From positions 30,256 through 94,255 of the forward strand of contig CALXHT010000005.1 of assembly GCA_944388215.1 (NCBI GenBank): DNA of 64,000 bases. The letters are read 5' to 3'. Positions 52,759 through 61,348 of the stretch are shown here, one piece after another. How positions within the stretch are numbered: the first letter of the stretch is position 1; each line of letters begins with the position of its first letter. The position numbers were made by a program, and so were the translations under genes. The stretch is from an uncultured Gemmiger sp. (GTDB taxonomy: Bacteria; Bacillota; Clostridia; Oscillospirales; Ruminococcaceae). A model generated the notes under the pieces. The model ran no database searches. It saw only the letters and a list, made by a program, of their open reading frames with translations, and had not been told where the DNA came from.

Positions 52759-53643
52759 ATGCAACAGGTCGGAATCGTCATCTCCAATTATAACGGCTGG
52801 CAGGATACCGTCCGCTGCCTGGAAAGCCTGGACAAGCAGACCTTCCGGGACTTTGAGATCATCCTGCTGGACGATGCCTCCACCAACGACTCGGTGCAGC
52901 AGCTGGGACGGCATCTGACGGCCAACACGGTCTTTCTGCCCCAGCGGGAGAATACCGGCTTTGCGGCGGTGAACAACCTGGGCATGCGCCGGGCGCTGGC
53001 CGACGGCTGCGACTGGGTGCTGCTGCTCAATAACGATACGGTGGCGGCTCCCGACTTTGTGGAGACGCTGCTGCGGGAAACCCCAGCCGGGGCGGTGAGC
53101 TGTCCCAAGATGCTCTTCATGGACCCGCCGGATGAAATCTGGTTTGCGGGCGGCACATTGGACCGCGCCACCGGCAAAGTGAAGCACCTGGGCGGCCACG
53201 CCAAGGACGGCCCCGCTTTTGCCGAGAAAAAGCAGGTGAGCTTCATCACCTTCTGCTGTGTGCTGCTGCCGCGGCAGGTCATCGAGCAGGTGGGCTTCCT
53301 GGACGAAACCCTCTTCATGTACTGCGAGGATGTGGACTACTGCATCCGTCTGGCCGACGCCGGGGTACCGCTGTGGTTTCTGCCCGACGCCAAGATCTGG
53401 CACAAGGCGGGCGGCAGCGCCGGCGGCATGCTGTCGGTGTACTACATCACCCGCAACACGCTGTATCTGACCTGCAAGGGCAAAAGCAGATTGTACTGTC
53501 GGGCCAGAACCGTGGGGCCGCTGCTCACCGGGGCGGCGCGGTATGCGTTGACCAAGATGCTGGGCCGCAAAAAGGGACGCAGTTACGGCGCCTTCCGGGG
53601 TGCGCTGGATTTCTGGCGCGGCCGGATGGGCCGGATGGCCTGA
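52759..53643 (+). CDS. Glycosyltransferase family 2, rhamnosyltransferase-like
   Basis: 294 residues with a GT-A fold. The N-terminus QVGIVISNYNGWQDTVRCLE, the LLLNNDT metal-binding motif and the later FMYCEDVDYCIRLADAG are typical of the WbbL-like rhamnosyltransferase branch of GT2. It starts two bases after the aminotransferase gene. The acceptor and exact donor cannot be read from sequence. Cytoplasmic, no membrane helix. Confidence 0.88.
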   Translation: MQQVGIVISNYNGWQDTVRCLESLDKQTFRDFEIILLDDASTNDSVQQLGRHLTANTVFLPQRENTGFAAVNNLGMRRALADGCDWVLLLNNDTVAAPDFVETLLRETPAGAVSCPKMLFMDPPDEIWFAGGTLDRATGKVKHLGGHAKDGPAFAEKKQVSFITFCCVLLPRQVIEQVGFLDETLFMYCEDVDYCIRLADAGVPLWFLPDAKIWHKAGGSAGGMLSVYYITRNTLYLTCKGKSRLYCRARTVGPLLTGAARYALTKMLGRKKGRSYGAFRGALDFWRGRMGRMA

Positions 53644-53671
53644 CAAACAGAGAAAAGAGGAGAAAACCGCC

Positions 53672-54634
53672 ATGGAACCATTGCTCACCGTGCTGGTGGC
53701 ACAATACCGGCCGGATGCTGCCGCGCTGCGGCGGACGCTGGCCTCGCTGGTGCTGCAGGATACCCGGGACTTTGCGGTGGTGCTGGCGGACGACGGCTCC
53801 CCGGAACCCTATTTTGCCGAGAGTACCGCCTACCTGACCGCCCACGGCATCACTAAGGTGCAGACGGCGGCCATGACGAAAAACGGTGGTACGGTGTGCA
53901 ATATCTTAAACGGCCTGCAGAAAATCACCACCCGCTGGGTGCTGACCATCTCGCCGGGGGATTACCTCTACGATGCCGGCACGCTTCGCTGGTGGCTGGA
54001 ACGGCTGCAGGCCGACCAGCCCCGGGTGGCCTTCGGGCGGCAGGCCTACTACACGCCCGGCCCCGAACCCCGTCCCGCCCCGGGGGAGACCCCCTTTGAC
54101 CGCACCCCCTACGCCCCTGACCACTACGACGGGGCCACCGTCAAGCGGAATCTTCTGCTCTACGACGACGGCATCAGCGGCTGCGGCATGGTCTACGAGC
54201 GGGATCTGCTGACCGAAGCGCTGCAGACCATGGCCGGACATGTCCGGCTGGCGGAGGATTTCTCGGTGCGGCTCTTTGCGGTGCAGGGTATCCCCATCAC
54301 CCGGTATGACCGGCTGACCAGCTGGTACGAGTACGGGGCGGGGGTCTCCACCAACGAGGCCGCCCGGCAGCGGATGGCCGACGAATGGCGGGCCATGGTG
54401 GAGCTGCTCTACCGGCAGTACCCCAAAGACCGCACGGTGCGGCTGGCCCACGCCTATTTTTTCAATGACCGGCACAAGAGCCGACTGGTGCGCGGGCTCA
54501 TCGGGCGGCTGATCGTGCCCCAGAATGCCCCCTTCAAAAAAGCGCAGCGCGCCTGGCAACCGCCCATCAACGGCGACACCGCGCCGTTGCAGCGTATTTA
54601 TGACGCGGCTGTGCAGCCCGGCGTAACCCTGTAA
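53672..54634 (+). CDS. Glycosyltransferase family 2
   Basis: 320 residues. The GT-A start is LLTVLVAQYRPDAAALRRTL with VVLADDGSPEP; the central segment ISPGDYLYDAGTL takes the place of the DXD motif, and AEDFSVRLFAVQGI follows. The C-terminal 100 residues are basic and helical. The start at 53672 follows AAGAGGAGAAAACCGCC; in-frame codons upstream overlap the previous gene. The sugar is unknown. Confidence 0.82.
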   Translation: MEPLLTVLVAQYRPDAAALRRTLASLVLQDTRDFAVVLADDGSPEPYFAESTAYLTAHGITKVQTAAMTKNGGTVCNILNGLQKITTRWVLTISPGDYLYDAGTLRWWLERLQADQPRVAFGRQAYYTPGPEPRPAPGETPFDRTPYAPDHYDGATVKRNLLLYDDGISGCGMVYERDLLTEALQTMAGHVRLAEDFSVRLFAVQGIPITRYDRLTSWYEYGAGVSTNEAARQRMADEWRAMVELLYRQYPKDRTVRLAHAYFFNDRHKSRLVRGLIGRLIVPQNAPFKKAQRAWQPPINGDTAPLQRIYDAAVQPGVTL

Positions 54635-54649
54635 GGAGAATGTATACCC

Positions 54650-56203
54650 ATGACGCAGCTTTTGGACGCAATCGAAGAGAAGACCTGCAGCGTGTGCAGG
54701 CGGATTGACCGTCGTTTGTTGGCGATTGTATCGCTGGCAGCACTGGCGGGGATGCTGGCGGCCCACGGGTTTGCTTTTGCCAATCTTTTTCCCAACCATG
54801 ACAGCACGGTAGTGGTGTTTGATGCCCAGTGGACGATGTATGTGCTGGGCCGCTGGGCGCAGAATTTTTACTTTCCGCTGATTCGCGGCAAGGTGGCGGC
54901 GCCCTGGCTGATCGGCATCTTCAGCACTGTGTATATTGCGCTGTCCGGGTACTGCATTGCGGCGGTCCTGCGGCTGCGCCGCGGGGCGGCGGCTCTGCTT
55001 ACCGGTCTGCTGGCCTGCTGCGCCACCGTCACAGCCATGCTGGCCACCTACAACTTGTGGACAGACGCACATCTGATGGCCATGCTGCTGGCCTGTGTCG
55101 GCGTTTTCTGTCTGGAAAAAGGGGGCCGTGTTTTCGGTTTCTACGGCGCGGCACTTCTTTTCTGCGGCAGCCTGGCCTTTTACCAGGCGTACATTCAGTT
55201 TGCCCTGGGTCTTTTTCTGCTGGTCCTGGCACGGCAGGCCCTGGAGGGCACGTCTTGGCGGACCTGGCTGCTGCACGGCGTGCGTATGCTGGCCAGCCTG
55301 GCCGTGGGAGCGGTCCTGTACCTGATCTCGGTAAAAATTTCCCTGGCTCTCACCGGTTACCAGCTGGCCGACACTGGCAACGGTCTGGCTCAGCTGACCC
55401 GGCTGGGCCCGGCAGCCATTCTGGCGGGAATTCCGGCTACCTATAAAAATTTCTTTACAACTTTACTGGGATATTCCGGCTGGAATGACCGGGGCATGCG
55501 GGCCGCCTCGGCGGTGCTGTTGCTGCTCACCCTGTGGGGGCTCTTCCTGCGGCTGCGGGGCAAGACCCTTCGCGCCGTGGTTCAGTCGCTCATCGCCGTG
55601 GCCCTGCTGCCGCTGGGGCTCAACGTGGTGTATCTGCTGGCCTCCGGCAACGTGTACATCCTCATGCAGCATGCCGTGTTCCTCATTTATGCGCTGCCGC
55701 TGCTGCTGTTTTCCGGCATGGAACTGCCCCGGCCACCCCGGGCTTTCTGGCGGTGGTGCACGGCGGTGCTCTGTGCCTTCCTGCTGGTGCGGATGGTGAT
55801 CTGCTCCAACGGGGCTTATGTCTACACCAAGCTGGTCTATGACCAGACCGCCCGCCAGATGACCACTATCATGGCCCGGGTGCAGCAGCTGCCCGGTTAT
55901 GAGGAGGGCGTCACCCCGGTGACCTTTGTGGGCGACTTCACCGACTCCCTCTTTGCCTACAGCGACCCGGCGTTCAGCCGTTACGCGGAGGGCGACCTGC
56001 ATCAGGTCAGTTCCGCCGTGACCTACGATGGCACCATCAAATGGTGGTTCCAGCATGTGATGGGCAGCAGGGCCAACGTGGTGGCCGATCAGGGCCAGCT
56101 CAACGCCTGGGCCGAGGATGCCCGGGTGGAGGCCATGCCGGTCTATCCTTATGACGGATACTGCACGATGATTGACGGCACTGCCGTGATCCGAATTTCC
56201 TGA
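54650..56203 (+). CDS. GtrII-like polytopic membrane protein (glycosyl transfer to surface polymer)
   Basis: 517 residues with about ten hydrophobic helices, an N-terminal loop containing FPNHDSTVVV and a soluble C-terminal domain of about 110 residues (VKL-type start near YVYTKLVYDQTARQ). The layout and the acidic first-loop motif resemble the GtrII family, GT-C-like enzymes that decorate surface polysaccharides outside the membrane using lipid-linked sugars. A polymerase (Wzy-like) role is a less likely alternative. It follows the GT2 gene by 15 bases. Confidence 0.75.
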   Translation: MTQLLDAIEEKTCSVCRRIDRRLLAIVSLAALAGMLAAHGFAFANLFPNHDSTVVVFDAQWTMYVLGRWAQNFYFPLIRGKVAAPWLIGIFSTVYIALSGYCIAAVLRLRRGAAALLTGLLACCATVTAMLATYNLWTDAHLMAMLLACVGVFCLEKGGRVFGFYGAALLFCGSLAFYQAYIQFALGLFLLVLARQALEGTSWRTWLLHGVRMLASLAVGAVLYLISVKISLALTGYQLADTGNGLAQLTRLGPAAILAGIPATYKNFFTTLLGYSGWNDRGMRAASAVLLLLTLWGLFLRLRGKTLRAVVQSLIAVALLPLGLNVVYLLASGNVYILMQHAVFLIYALPLLLFSGMELPRPPRAFWRWCTAVLCAFLLVRMVICSNGAYVYTKLVYDQTARQMTTIMARVQQLPGYEEGVTPVTFVGDFTDSLFAYSDPAFSRYAEGDLHQVSSAVTYDGTIKWWFQHVMGSRANVVADQGQLNAWAEDARVEAMPVYPYDGYCTMIDGTAVIRIS

Positions 56204-56219
56204 AGAAAGGCAGCAGACG

Positions 56220-56633
56220 ATGATACTTCAAACCATCAGTATGAAAAGCGTTACGGCAGCCGGAATGGGCACCCTCTCGGTCTTTGAGGCAGAGCGGGAC
56301 GTTCCCTTTGCCATCAAGCGCATCTACTATATCCACGGCGCGCCCAAGGGGGTGCAGCGGGGCGGTCACGCCCACAAGGCGCTGCGGCAGGTGCTGTGGT
56401 GCCCCTACGGCAGCATCCTCATCCGGCTGGACAACGGCCGGGAGAAGGCGGAAGTGCTGCTGGATGATCCCGCCAAGGGACTGATTGTGGAACACTATAT
56501 GTGGCGGGAGATGCTCTGGCAGCAGGACGACTCGGTGCTCTGCGTGGCGGCGGACTCCTACTACGACGCCGACGATTACATCCGGGATTACGATACCTTC
56601 CTGCGCACGGTGGCCAAGGAGGATGTGCTGTGA
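56220..56633 (+). CDS. fdtA: dTDP-sugar 3,4-ketoisomerase, FdtA/QdtA (WxcM-like cupin)
   Basis: 137 residues forming one cupin barrel. The family motif RGGHAHKALRQ carries the catalytic His pair, and DNGREKAEVLL and VLCVAADSYYDADDYIRDYD follow the FdtA/QdtA pattern. It converts dTDP-4-keto-6-deoxyglucose to a 3-keto isomer, the substrate of the FdtB-like aminotransferase at the start of the cluster. It shares four bases with the acetyltransferase gene behind it. Confidence 0.88.
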   Translation: MILQTISMKSVTAAGMGTLSVFEAERDVPFAIKRIYYIHGAPKGVQRGGHAHKALRQVLWCPYGSILIRLDNGREKAEVLLDDPAKGLIVEHYMWREMLWQQDDSVLCVAADSYYDADDYIRDYDTFLRTVAKEDVL

Positions 56634-57103
56634 TTCATTTAAGACGCCTGGCGCCGCGGGATGCCGCGCCCATGCTGGAATGGATGCATGATGCCGATAC
56701 CGTGGAACACATGCACGCCCATTTTGCGGCCATGACCGAGGCGGACTGCCTGCGCTTCATCGAGGCCGCCGCCAAGGACCGTCCCGATGTGCACCGGGCG
56801 GTGGCGGATGAAGCGGACCGGTATCTGGGCACCGTCAGCCTCAAGGGGGTGGATGATGCCGCCCGCAGTGCGGAGTTTGCCATCGCCATGCACCCCTGCA
56901 CCCGGGGCCGCGGCCAGGCCGGCGAAGCCATGCAGGCGATCCTGCACTACGGCTTCTCGGAGATGGGCCTGCAGAAGATTTTCTGGTGCGTGGATGTGCA
57001 GAACCGGCGCGCCCGCCGCTTTTATGAAAAGCAGGGGTATACACCCCGCAGCACGGAGCCGGATGAAAACGGTCTGCTCTGGTACGAAATTTTGGCCCGG
57101 TAA
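56630..57103 (+). CDS. GNAT-family N-acetyltransferase (probable amino-sugar acetyltransferase)
   Basis: 157 residues. The GNAT acetyl-CoA site reads HPCTRGRGQAGEAMQAIL, and FYEKQGYTPR closes the domain, as in RimJ-like members. The start is GTG at 56630, preceded by AAGGAGG and overlapping the fdtA stop (GTGA). Coupling to fdtA suggests it N-acetylates the 3-amino sugar. Known pathways for this step mostly use left-handed beta-helix enzymes (FdtC, QdtC), so a GNAT would be a replacement, as WecD is for a 4-amino sugar. Inference from context. Confidence 0.82.
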   Translation: MIHLRRLAPRDAAPMLEWMHDADTVEHMHAHFAAMTEADCLRFIEAAAKDRPDVHRAVADEADRYLGTVSLKGVDDAARSAEFAIAMHPCTRGRGQAGEAMQAILHYGFSEMGLQKIFWCVDVQNRRARRFYEKQGYTPRSTEPDENGLLWYEILAR

Positions 57104-57115
57104 GGAGTTCTTGGC

Positions 57116-58174
57116 ATGCAGCAACCCAAAGTCAGTGTACTGATTTCTTTTTACAATCTGGCCCCCTATGTGGACCAGACGCTGGAAAGCGTGGTGTCCC
57201 AGCAAACGGACTTCCCGGTGGAGGTCCTCTGCGCCGACGACGGGTCGGACGACGGCACCATCGAAAAGCTGCGCAGCTGGGAAGAGAGATATCCCGATTC
57301 GGTGCGGGTCTTTGTGATGGACCGCATCCCCGGCGCCAAGTACGAGGCCAACGAGCGGATCAAGCGGATGAACGCCATCCGGGGCCGGCTGTTCTACGAG
57401 GCCAAAGGGCAGTATGTCTGCTACCTGGACGGCGACGATTTTTACACCGATCCGCATAAGCTGCAGAAGCAGGCGGACATTCTGGACGCCGACACCGAGC
57501 ACAAATATGTGGGCTGCGGCCACAACGGCTGTTATTACTGGGAGAGCACCGGCAAGACCGAACCCATCGAGAAGCCGCTGCGCGCCTGCAGCCTGACCGC
57601 CAAGGAGTACTGGAGTTTTCTGTATATCCATACCAACGCCCTGATGCTGCGCAACGTGGGACTGCAGGGCATCGACCCCTACACCAGCGGCGTGCAGATC
57701 ATCGACAATATGCTCACCTTCCAGTTTTTGCCCTACGGCGGCATCTACTATCTGCCCGACTGCATGTTCAACTACCGGCAGATGGAGGGCAGCACCTACC
57801 ACCGGCGCAGCGTCTACCAGAACTACATCCTCAACGCGCTCATGCTCTACCAGCAGGCCGCCATACAGAAGGGCCTGTTCGGCAGTGGCCTGGTGCGGTT
57901 CGTCTTTGAGTACGGACAGCTCTTTGCCGCCCGCAAGAACCCCCAGCTGGCCAGGGAAGCGGAAACCTATATGGAAAACATCCACACCTACCATGCGGGG
58001 CGGCTGCGGCGTATCGTCAACTATACAAAGGAATCCCCGGCAGCACGCCTGTGGTGCGAGATCGAGAATCCGTTCTGGTTCTTTGTGACCCGGGTCTGCC
58101 GCCACTTTATCTGGAAACCGAAAGTGCGGGCGCTGCTGGAAGAGTCGCGCCGGATGCAGCAACAGAATGCCTGA
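57116..58174 (+). CDS. Glycosyltransferase family 2
   Basis: 352 residues. The GT-A core shows VSVLISFYNLAPYVDQTLES, CADDGSDDGT and the metal-binding YLDGDDFYTD. The C-terminal part is longer than usual (about 150 residues, Tyr-rich) and ends in a basic helix. It starts 12 bases after the acetyltransferase gene with AAGGAG upstream. Donor and acceptor are unknown. Confidence 0.88.
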   Translation: MQQPKVSVLISFYNLAPYVDQTLESVVSQQTDFPVEVLCADDGSDDGTIEKLRSWEERYPDSVRVFVMDRIPGAKYEANERIKRMNAIRGRLFYEAKGQYVCYLDGDDFYTDPHKLQKQADILDADTEHKYVGCGHNGCYYWESTGKTEPIEKPLRACSLTAKEYWSFLYIHTNALMLRNVGLQGIDPYTSGVQIIDNMLTFQFLPYGGIYYLPDCMFNYRQMEGSTYHRRSVYQNYILNALMLYQQAAIQKGLFGSGLVRFVFEYGQLFAARKNPQLAREAETYMENIHTYHAGRLRRIVNYTKESPAARLWCEIENPFWFFVTRVCRHFIWKPKVRALLEESRRMQQQNA

Positions 58175-58192
58175 AAAGGGAAGGATCATTCT

Positions 58193-59305
58193 ATGGAAGA
58201 TATGCATGAACTGACCGCCGAACAGCAGGCGCAGCTGCTGCGCCACGAACTGGAAGCGGTGTATGGTTCCTCGTCCTACAAAATCGGCCGTGCCATCACC
58301 TGGCTGCCGCGCCACGCGGTGCGGGGGCTGAAATACCTTCTGCACAACGGTCCGGTGACCAGTGTGCGGTATATTCTGGTGTACGCGAAGTACCATAAGA
58401 TTGCCAACAAGAACTATGCCTACTGGGCCTGCCTCAAGGAAAAGGACTACCCCGAAGCGCTGAAGAAGTGGTTTCTGGAGACCAACTACACCCACACGCC
58501 GCTGGACCTGGACCATCCCAAAACCTTCAGCGAAAAGACCCAGTGGCTCAAATTGCACGACCACCTGGAAGACAAGTACATGCTGGTGGACAAGTACCTG
58601 GTGCGGGACTGGGTGAAGGAAAAGATCGGCGAGGAGTACCTGATCCCGCTGCTGGGCGTCTACGATCACTTTGATGAGATCGACTTCGACAAGCTGCCCG
58701 ACCGGTTCATGCTCAAGACCAACCACGGGGCCAGCTGGAATATCCCGGTGCTGGACAAGAGCAAGTTCGACAAGGCGGACGCCCGGGAAAAGGTGGAGCG
58801 GTGGCTCAAGCTCAACTACTGCTACCTGATGGGCGGCCTGGACCGTCAGTATGAACGGATCCGGCCCCGGATCATCATCGAAAAGTATATCGCCAACAAG
58901 GGCGGCGACCTGTACGACTACAAGTTCTTCTGCTTTGACGGCGAACCCAAGATCATTCTGTATGTGACCGACCGCTACACCGACGGTCAGGAGCGGATGA
59001 TTTTCTACGATACCGACTGGAACCTGCAGCCCTTCAATTACGACATGCCGCTGGAACAGCCCCAGGACATTCCCCGCCCGCAGAACCTGGAAAAGATGGT
59101 GGAGGTTGCCCGGAAGCTCAGCGCCGGCTTCACGATGGTGCGGGTGGATCTGTATTCGCTGCCCGACGGCAGCATCAAGTTCGGCGAGCTGACCCTCACC
59201 ACCGAGAGCGGCATCTCCCGCTGGCACCCCGAAAGTGCCAACCTCTATATGGGTAGCTTGATCCACCTGCCGGGTGTGGACGATGCCCCCGCCGATACAC
59301 AGTAA
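58193..59305 (+). CDS. TupA-like ATP-grasp protein
   Basis: 370 residues. After a helical N-terminal region (about 1-90) comes the family pattern KTFSEKTQWLKLHD, DKYLVRDWVKEKIG, FMLKTNHGASWN, and RIIIEKYI, ending FGELTLTTESGISRW. This is the TupA-like ATP-grasp group, named from a teichuronopeptide gene and often found in polysaccharide clusters. By family it should join a carboxylate to an amine or hydroxyl, for example an amino acid onto a uronic acid. The substrate is unknown. Confidence 0.85.
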   Translation: MEDMHELTAEQQAQLLRHELEAVYGSSSYKIGRAITWLPRHAVRGLKYLLHNGPVTSVRYILVYAKYHKIANKNYAYWACLKEKDYPEALKKWFLETNYTHTPLDLDHPKTFSEKTQWLKLHDHLEDKYMLVDKYLVRDWVKEKIGEEYLIPLLGVYDHFDEIDFDKLPDRFMLKTNHGASWNIPVLDKSKFDKADAREKVERWLKLNYCYLMGGLDRQYERIRPRIIIEKYIANKGGDLYDYKFFCFDGEPKIILYVTDRYTDGQERMIFYDTDWNLQPFNYDMPLEQPQDIPRPQNLEKMVEVARKLSAGFTMVRVDLYSLPDGSIKFGELTLTTESGISRWHPESANLYMGSLIHLPGVDDAPADTQ

Positions 59306-59315
59306 AGGAATGCCT

Positions 59316-60314
59316 ATGCCGCAACAACAACCGCTGATCAGTGTGGTGGTGCCGGTCTACAAGGCGGAAGCCACGCTGGATGCCTGCGTCGGGAGCATCC
59401 TGGCCCAGACGCTGGACGATTTCGAACTGCTGCTGGTGGATGACGAAAGCCCCGACGGCAGCCCCGCCCTCTGCGACGCCTGGGCGGCCCGGGACCCGCG
59501 CATCAGGGCCTTGCACCCCAAAAAGGCGGGACCGGGGCCTTCCGGTGCTCGCAACGCCGGTCTGGACGCCGCCCGGGGCGCCTGGATCACCATGGTGGAC
59601 AGCGACGATACGGTTGCTCCCGACCTGCTGGCCACGCTGTATGCCGCAGCCCGGCGGAGCGGCGCCGACCTGGTCATCTGCAACAGCTGCCAGCGCTTTC
59701 CCGATGGAAGCTGCCGGGACCTGCCGGAAGAACAGCGTTTCAGCACCGATACCCTGCTGGACGAGGATGCCTTCTGGGATGCCTTCAATACCCCCTGGAT
59801 CAACCAGTTCACCGGCACGGCTCACCGGCTCTACGCCGCCAAACTGTTTGACGGGGTGCGCTACCCTGTGGGTATGGTGCACGAGGATTATTATATTCTG
59901 CCCGACCTCATCGCCCGGTGCCAAAAAATCCAGTGCCTGGCCTATACCGGCTACTATGTGCTGCAGCACGCGGGCAGCATCACGGCCACGGCCCGCCAAG
60001 AGGTGCGACTGGCCATGACCCGGGGAGATATCCACCGGGCCGGGTATTTTCTTTCCCGCGGCTGGTTCGACCGCGCCGAGGGAGCCCTCACCGACGCGGC
60101 GGAGTTTCTCTACCGCAACAAGGCGGCTTACGATCTGCGCAAGCCCGGGCACCGGGCGGAGTTCGCGGCCGTCAAGGGGGATCTGTGCCGCACCTACGAT
60201 GCGCTGGCCACCCAAAAGGGGGCGCGCTCGCTGAAGCTGCGTGCCGCCGCCCTGCGCGCCGGGCTGCCGATGTTCCACGCCTACTGTGCGCTGCTGGCCG
60301 CCCGCCGCGGCTGA
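59316..60314 (+). CDS. Glycosyltransferase family 2 (tandem copy 1)
   Basis: 332 residues. The GT-A core is LISVVVPVYKAEATLDACV, LLVDDESPDGSP, GARNAGLDAARG and the DXD region MVDSDDT. It is related along its length to the next two genes, including the C-terminal helical segment (RAEGALTDAAEFLYRNK), but is the most divergent of the three. The ATG at 59316 is chosen over 59310 because of spacing from AAAGGA. Confidence 0.88.
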   Translation: MPQQQPLISVVVPVYKAEATLDACVGSILAQTLDDFELLLVDDESPDGSPALCDAWAARDPRIRALHPKKAGPGPSGARNAGLDAARGAWITMVDSDDTVAPDLLATLYAAARRSGADLVICNSCQRFPDGSCRDLPEEQRFSTDTLLDEDAFWDAFNTPWINQFTGTAHRLYAAKLFDGVRYPVGMVHEDYYILPDLIARCQKIQCLAYTGYYVLQHAGSITATARQEVRLAMTRGDIHRAGYFLSRGWFDRAEGALTDAAEFLYRNKAAYDLRKPGHRAEFAAVKGDLCRTYDALATQKGARSLKLRAAALRAGLPMFHAYCALLAARRG

Positions 60315-60337
60315 TTGTACCAGAAAAGGAGATTGCC

Positions 60338-61321
60338 ATGCCTGCCATCAGTGTGATTGTCCCGGTGTACAAGGTGGAAGCCTATCTGGACACCTGCGTG
60401 GAGAGCATTCTGGCCCAGACCTTCACCGACCTGGAAGTTGTGCTGGTGGACGACGGCAGCCCCGACGGCTGCCCGGCCAAATGCGATGCCTGGGCGCAGA
60501 AAGACCCCCGGGTGCGGGTGATTCACCAGGCAAATGGCGGACTTTCCGCCGCCCGCAACACCGGCATCGAGGTCGCCAGGGGGGATTTCTTCGCCTTTGT
60601 GGATTCCGACGACCGGCTGGAACCCGATACGCTGCGCCGGGCCTGGGGGGCCCAGCAGCAATCCGGTGCCAACCTGGTGATTTTCAATCTTTACTTTGCC
60701 GACGAGGACGGCCAGCCGATGCCGGAACCGGATTTTACCATCTTCCGGGAAGAAACGCTGACGCCGGACCAATTCTGGGACCGGTACTATGCCACCATTG
60801 GCCCCTGCCGGAATTATTATGAGATTTCCTGCAACAAACTGTACAAACGGGAACTGTTCCGCACCCTGCGGTACCGGCTGAACAAGCGCTTTGAGGATGC
60901 CTTCCTGCTGCCGGCGCTGATTGATCAGTGCAAAATGATTGCCTGCCTTTCCTATCAGGGGTATATTTATATCCAAAGAAAAGGCAGCATCATGTCCCAG
61001 GGCTCCTCGCTGAATTATCTGGACCGCAGCGAATACCAGCTGGAGCGCTGCGATTATTTTGCCGCCAAGGGAAATTTCCGGCGGGCGGAAGGACTTCTGA
61101 ACGAGACCATCCGCAATCTGAGCGAGAAATACCGCTTTGATCTTTCCACGCCGGCGCAGCGCAGGCGCTACCGCAAAGACTGCCGTGCCTGCGCGGCTGC
61201 CTACCAAAAAATGGCCCGGCAGACCGGAAGCCGGAGCATGCAGTTCCGTGCATGGCTGCTGTATCTGGGGCTTACACCCTACCGTCTGTTTTTACAAACC
61301 CGTACGCAGGACTGGCAATGA
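60338..61321 (+). CDS. Glycosyltransferase family 2 (tandem copy 2)
   Basis: 327 residues. ISVIVPVYKVEAYLDTCV, VLVDDGSPDGCP, AARNTGIEVARG and FVDSDDRL make the GT-A core. The C-terminal segment GLLNETIRNLSEKYRFDLST is nearly the same as in copy 3, indicating recent tandem duplication. The start follows AAAAGGAGATTGCC; in-frame codons upstream overlap copy 1. Confidence 0.88.
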   Translation: MPAISVIVPVYKVEAYLDTCVESILAQTFTDLEVVLVDDGSPDGCPAKCDAWAQKDPRVRVIHQANGGLSAARNTGIEVARGDFFAFVDSDDRLEPDTLRRAWGAQQQSGANLVIFNLYFADEDGQPMPEPDFTIFREETLTPDQFWDRYYATIGPCRNYYEISCNKLYKRELFRTLRYRLNKRFEDAFLLPALIDQCKMIACLSYQGYIYIQRKGSIMSQGSSLNYLDRSEYQLERCDYFAAKGNFRRAEGLLNETIRNLSEKYRFDLSTPAQRRRYRKDCRACAAAYQKMARQTGSRSMQFRAWLLYLGLTPYRLFLQTRTQDWQ

Positions 61322-61348
61322 CTGCGTATGTCTGAAAAGGAGTCCGAC

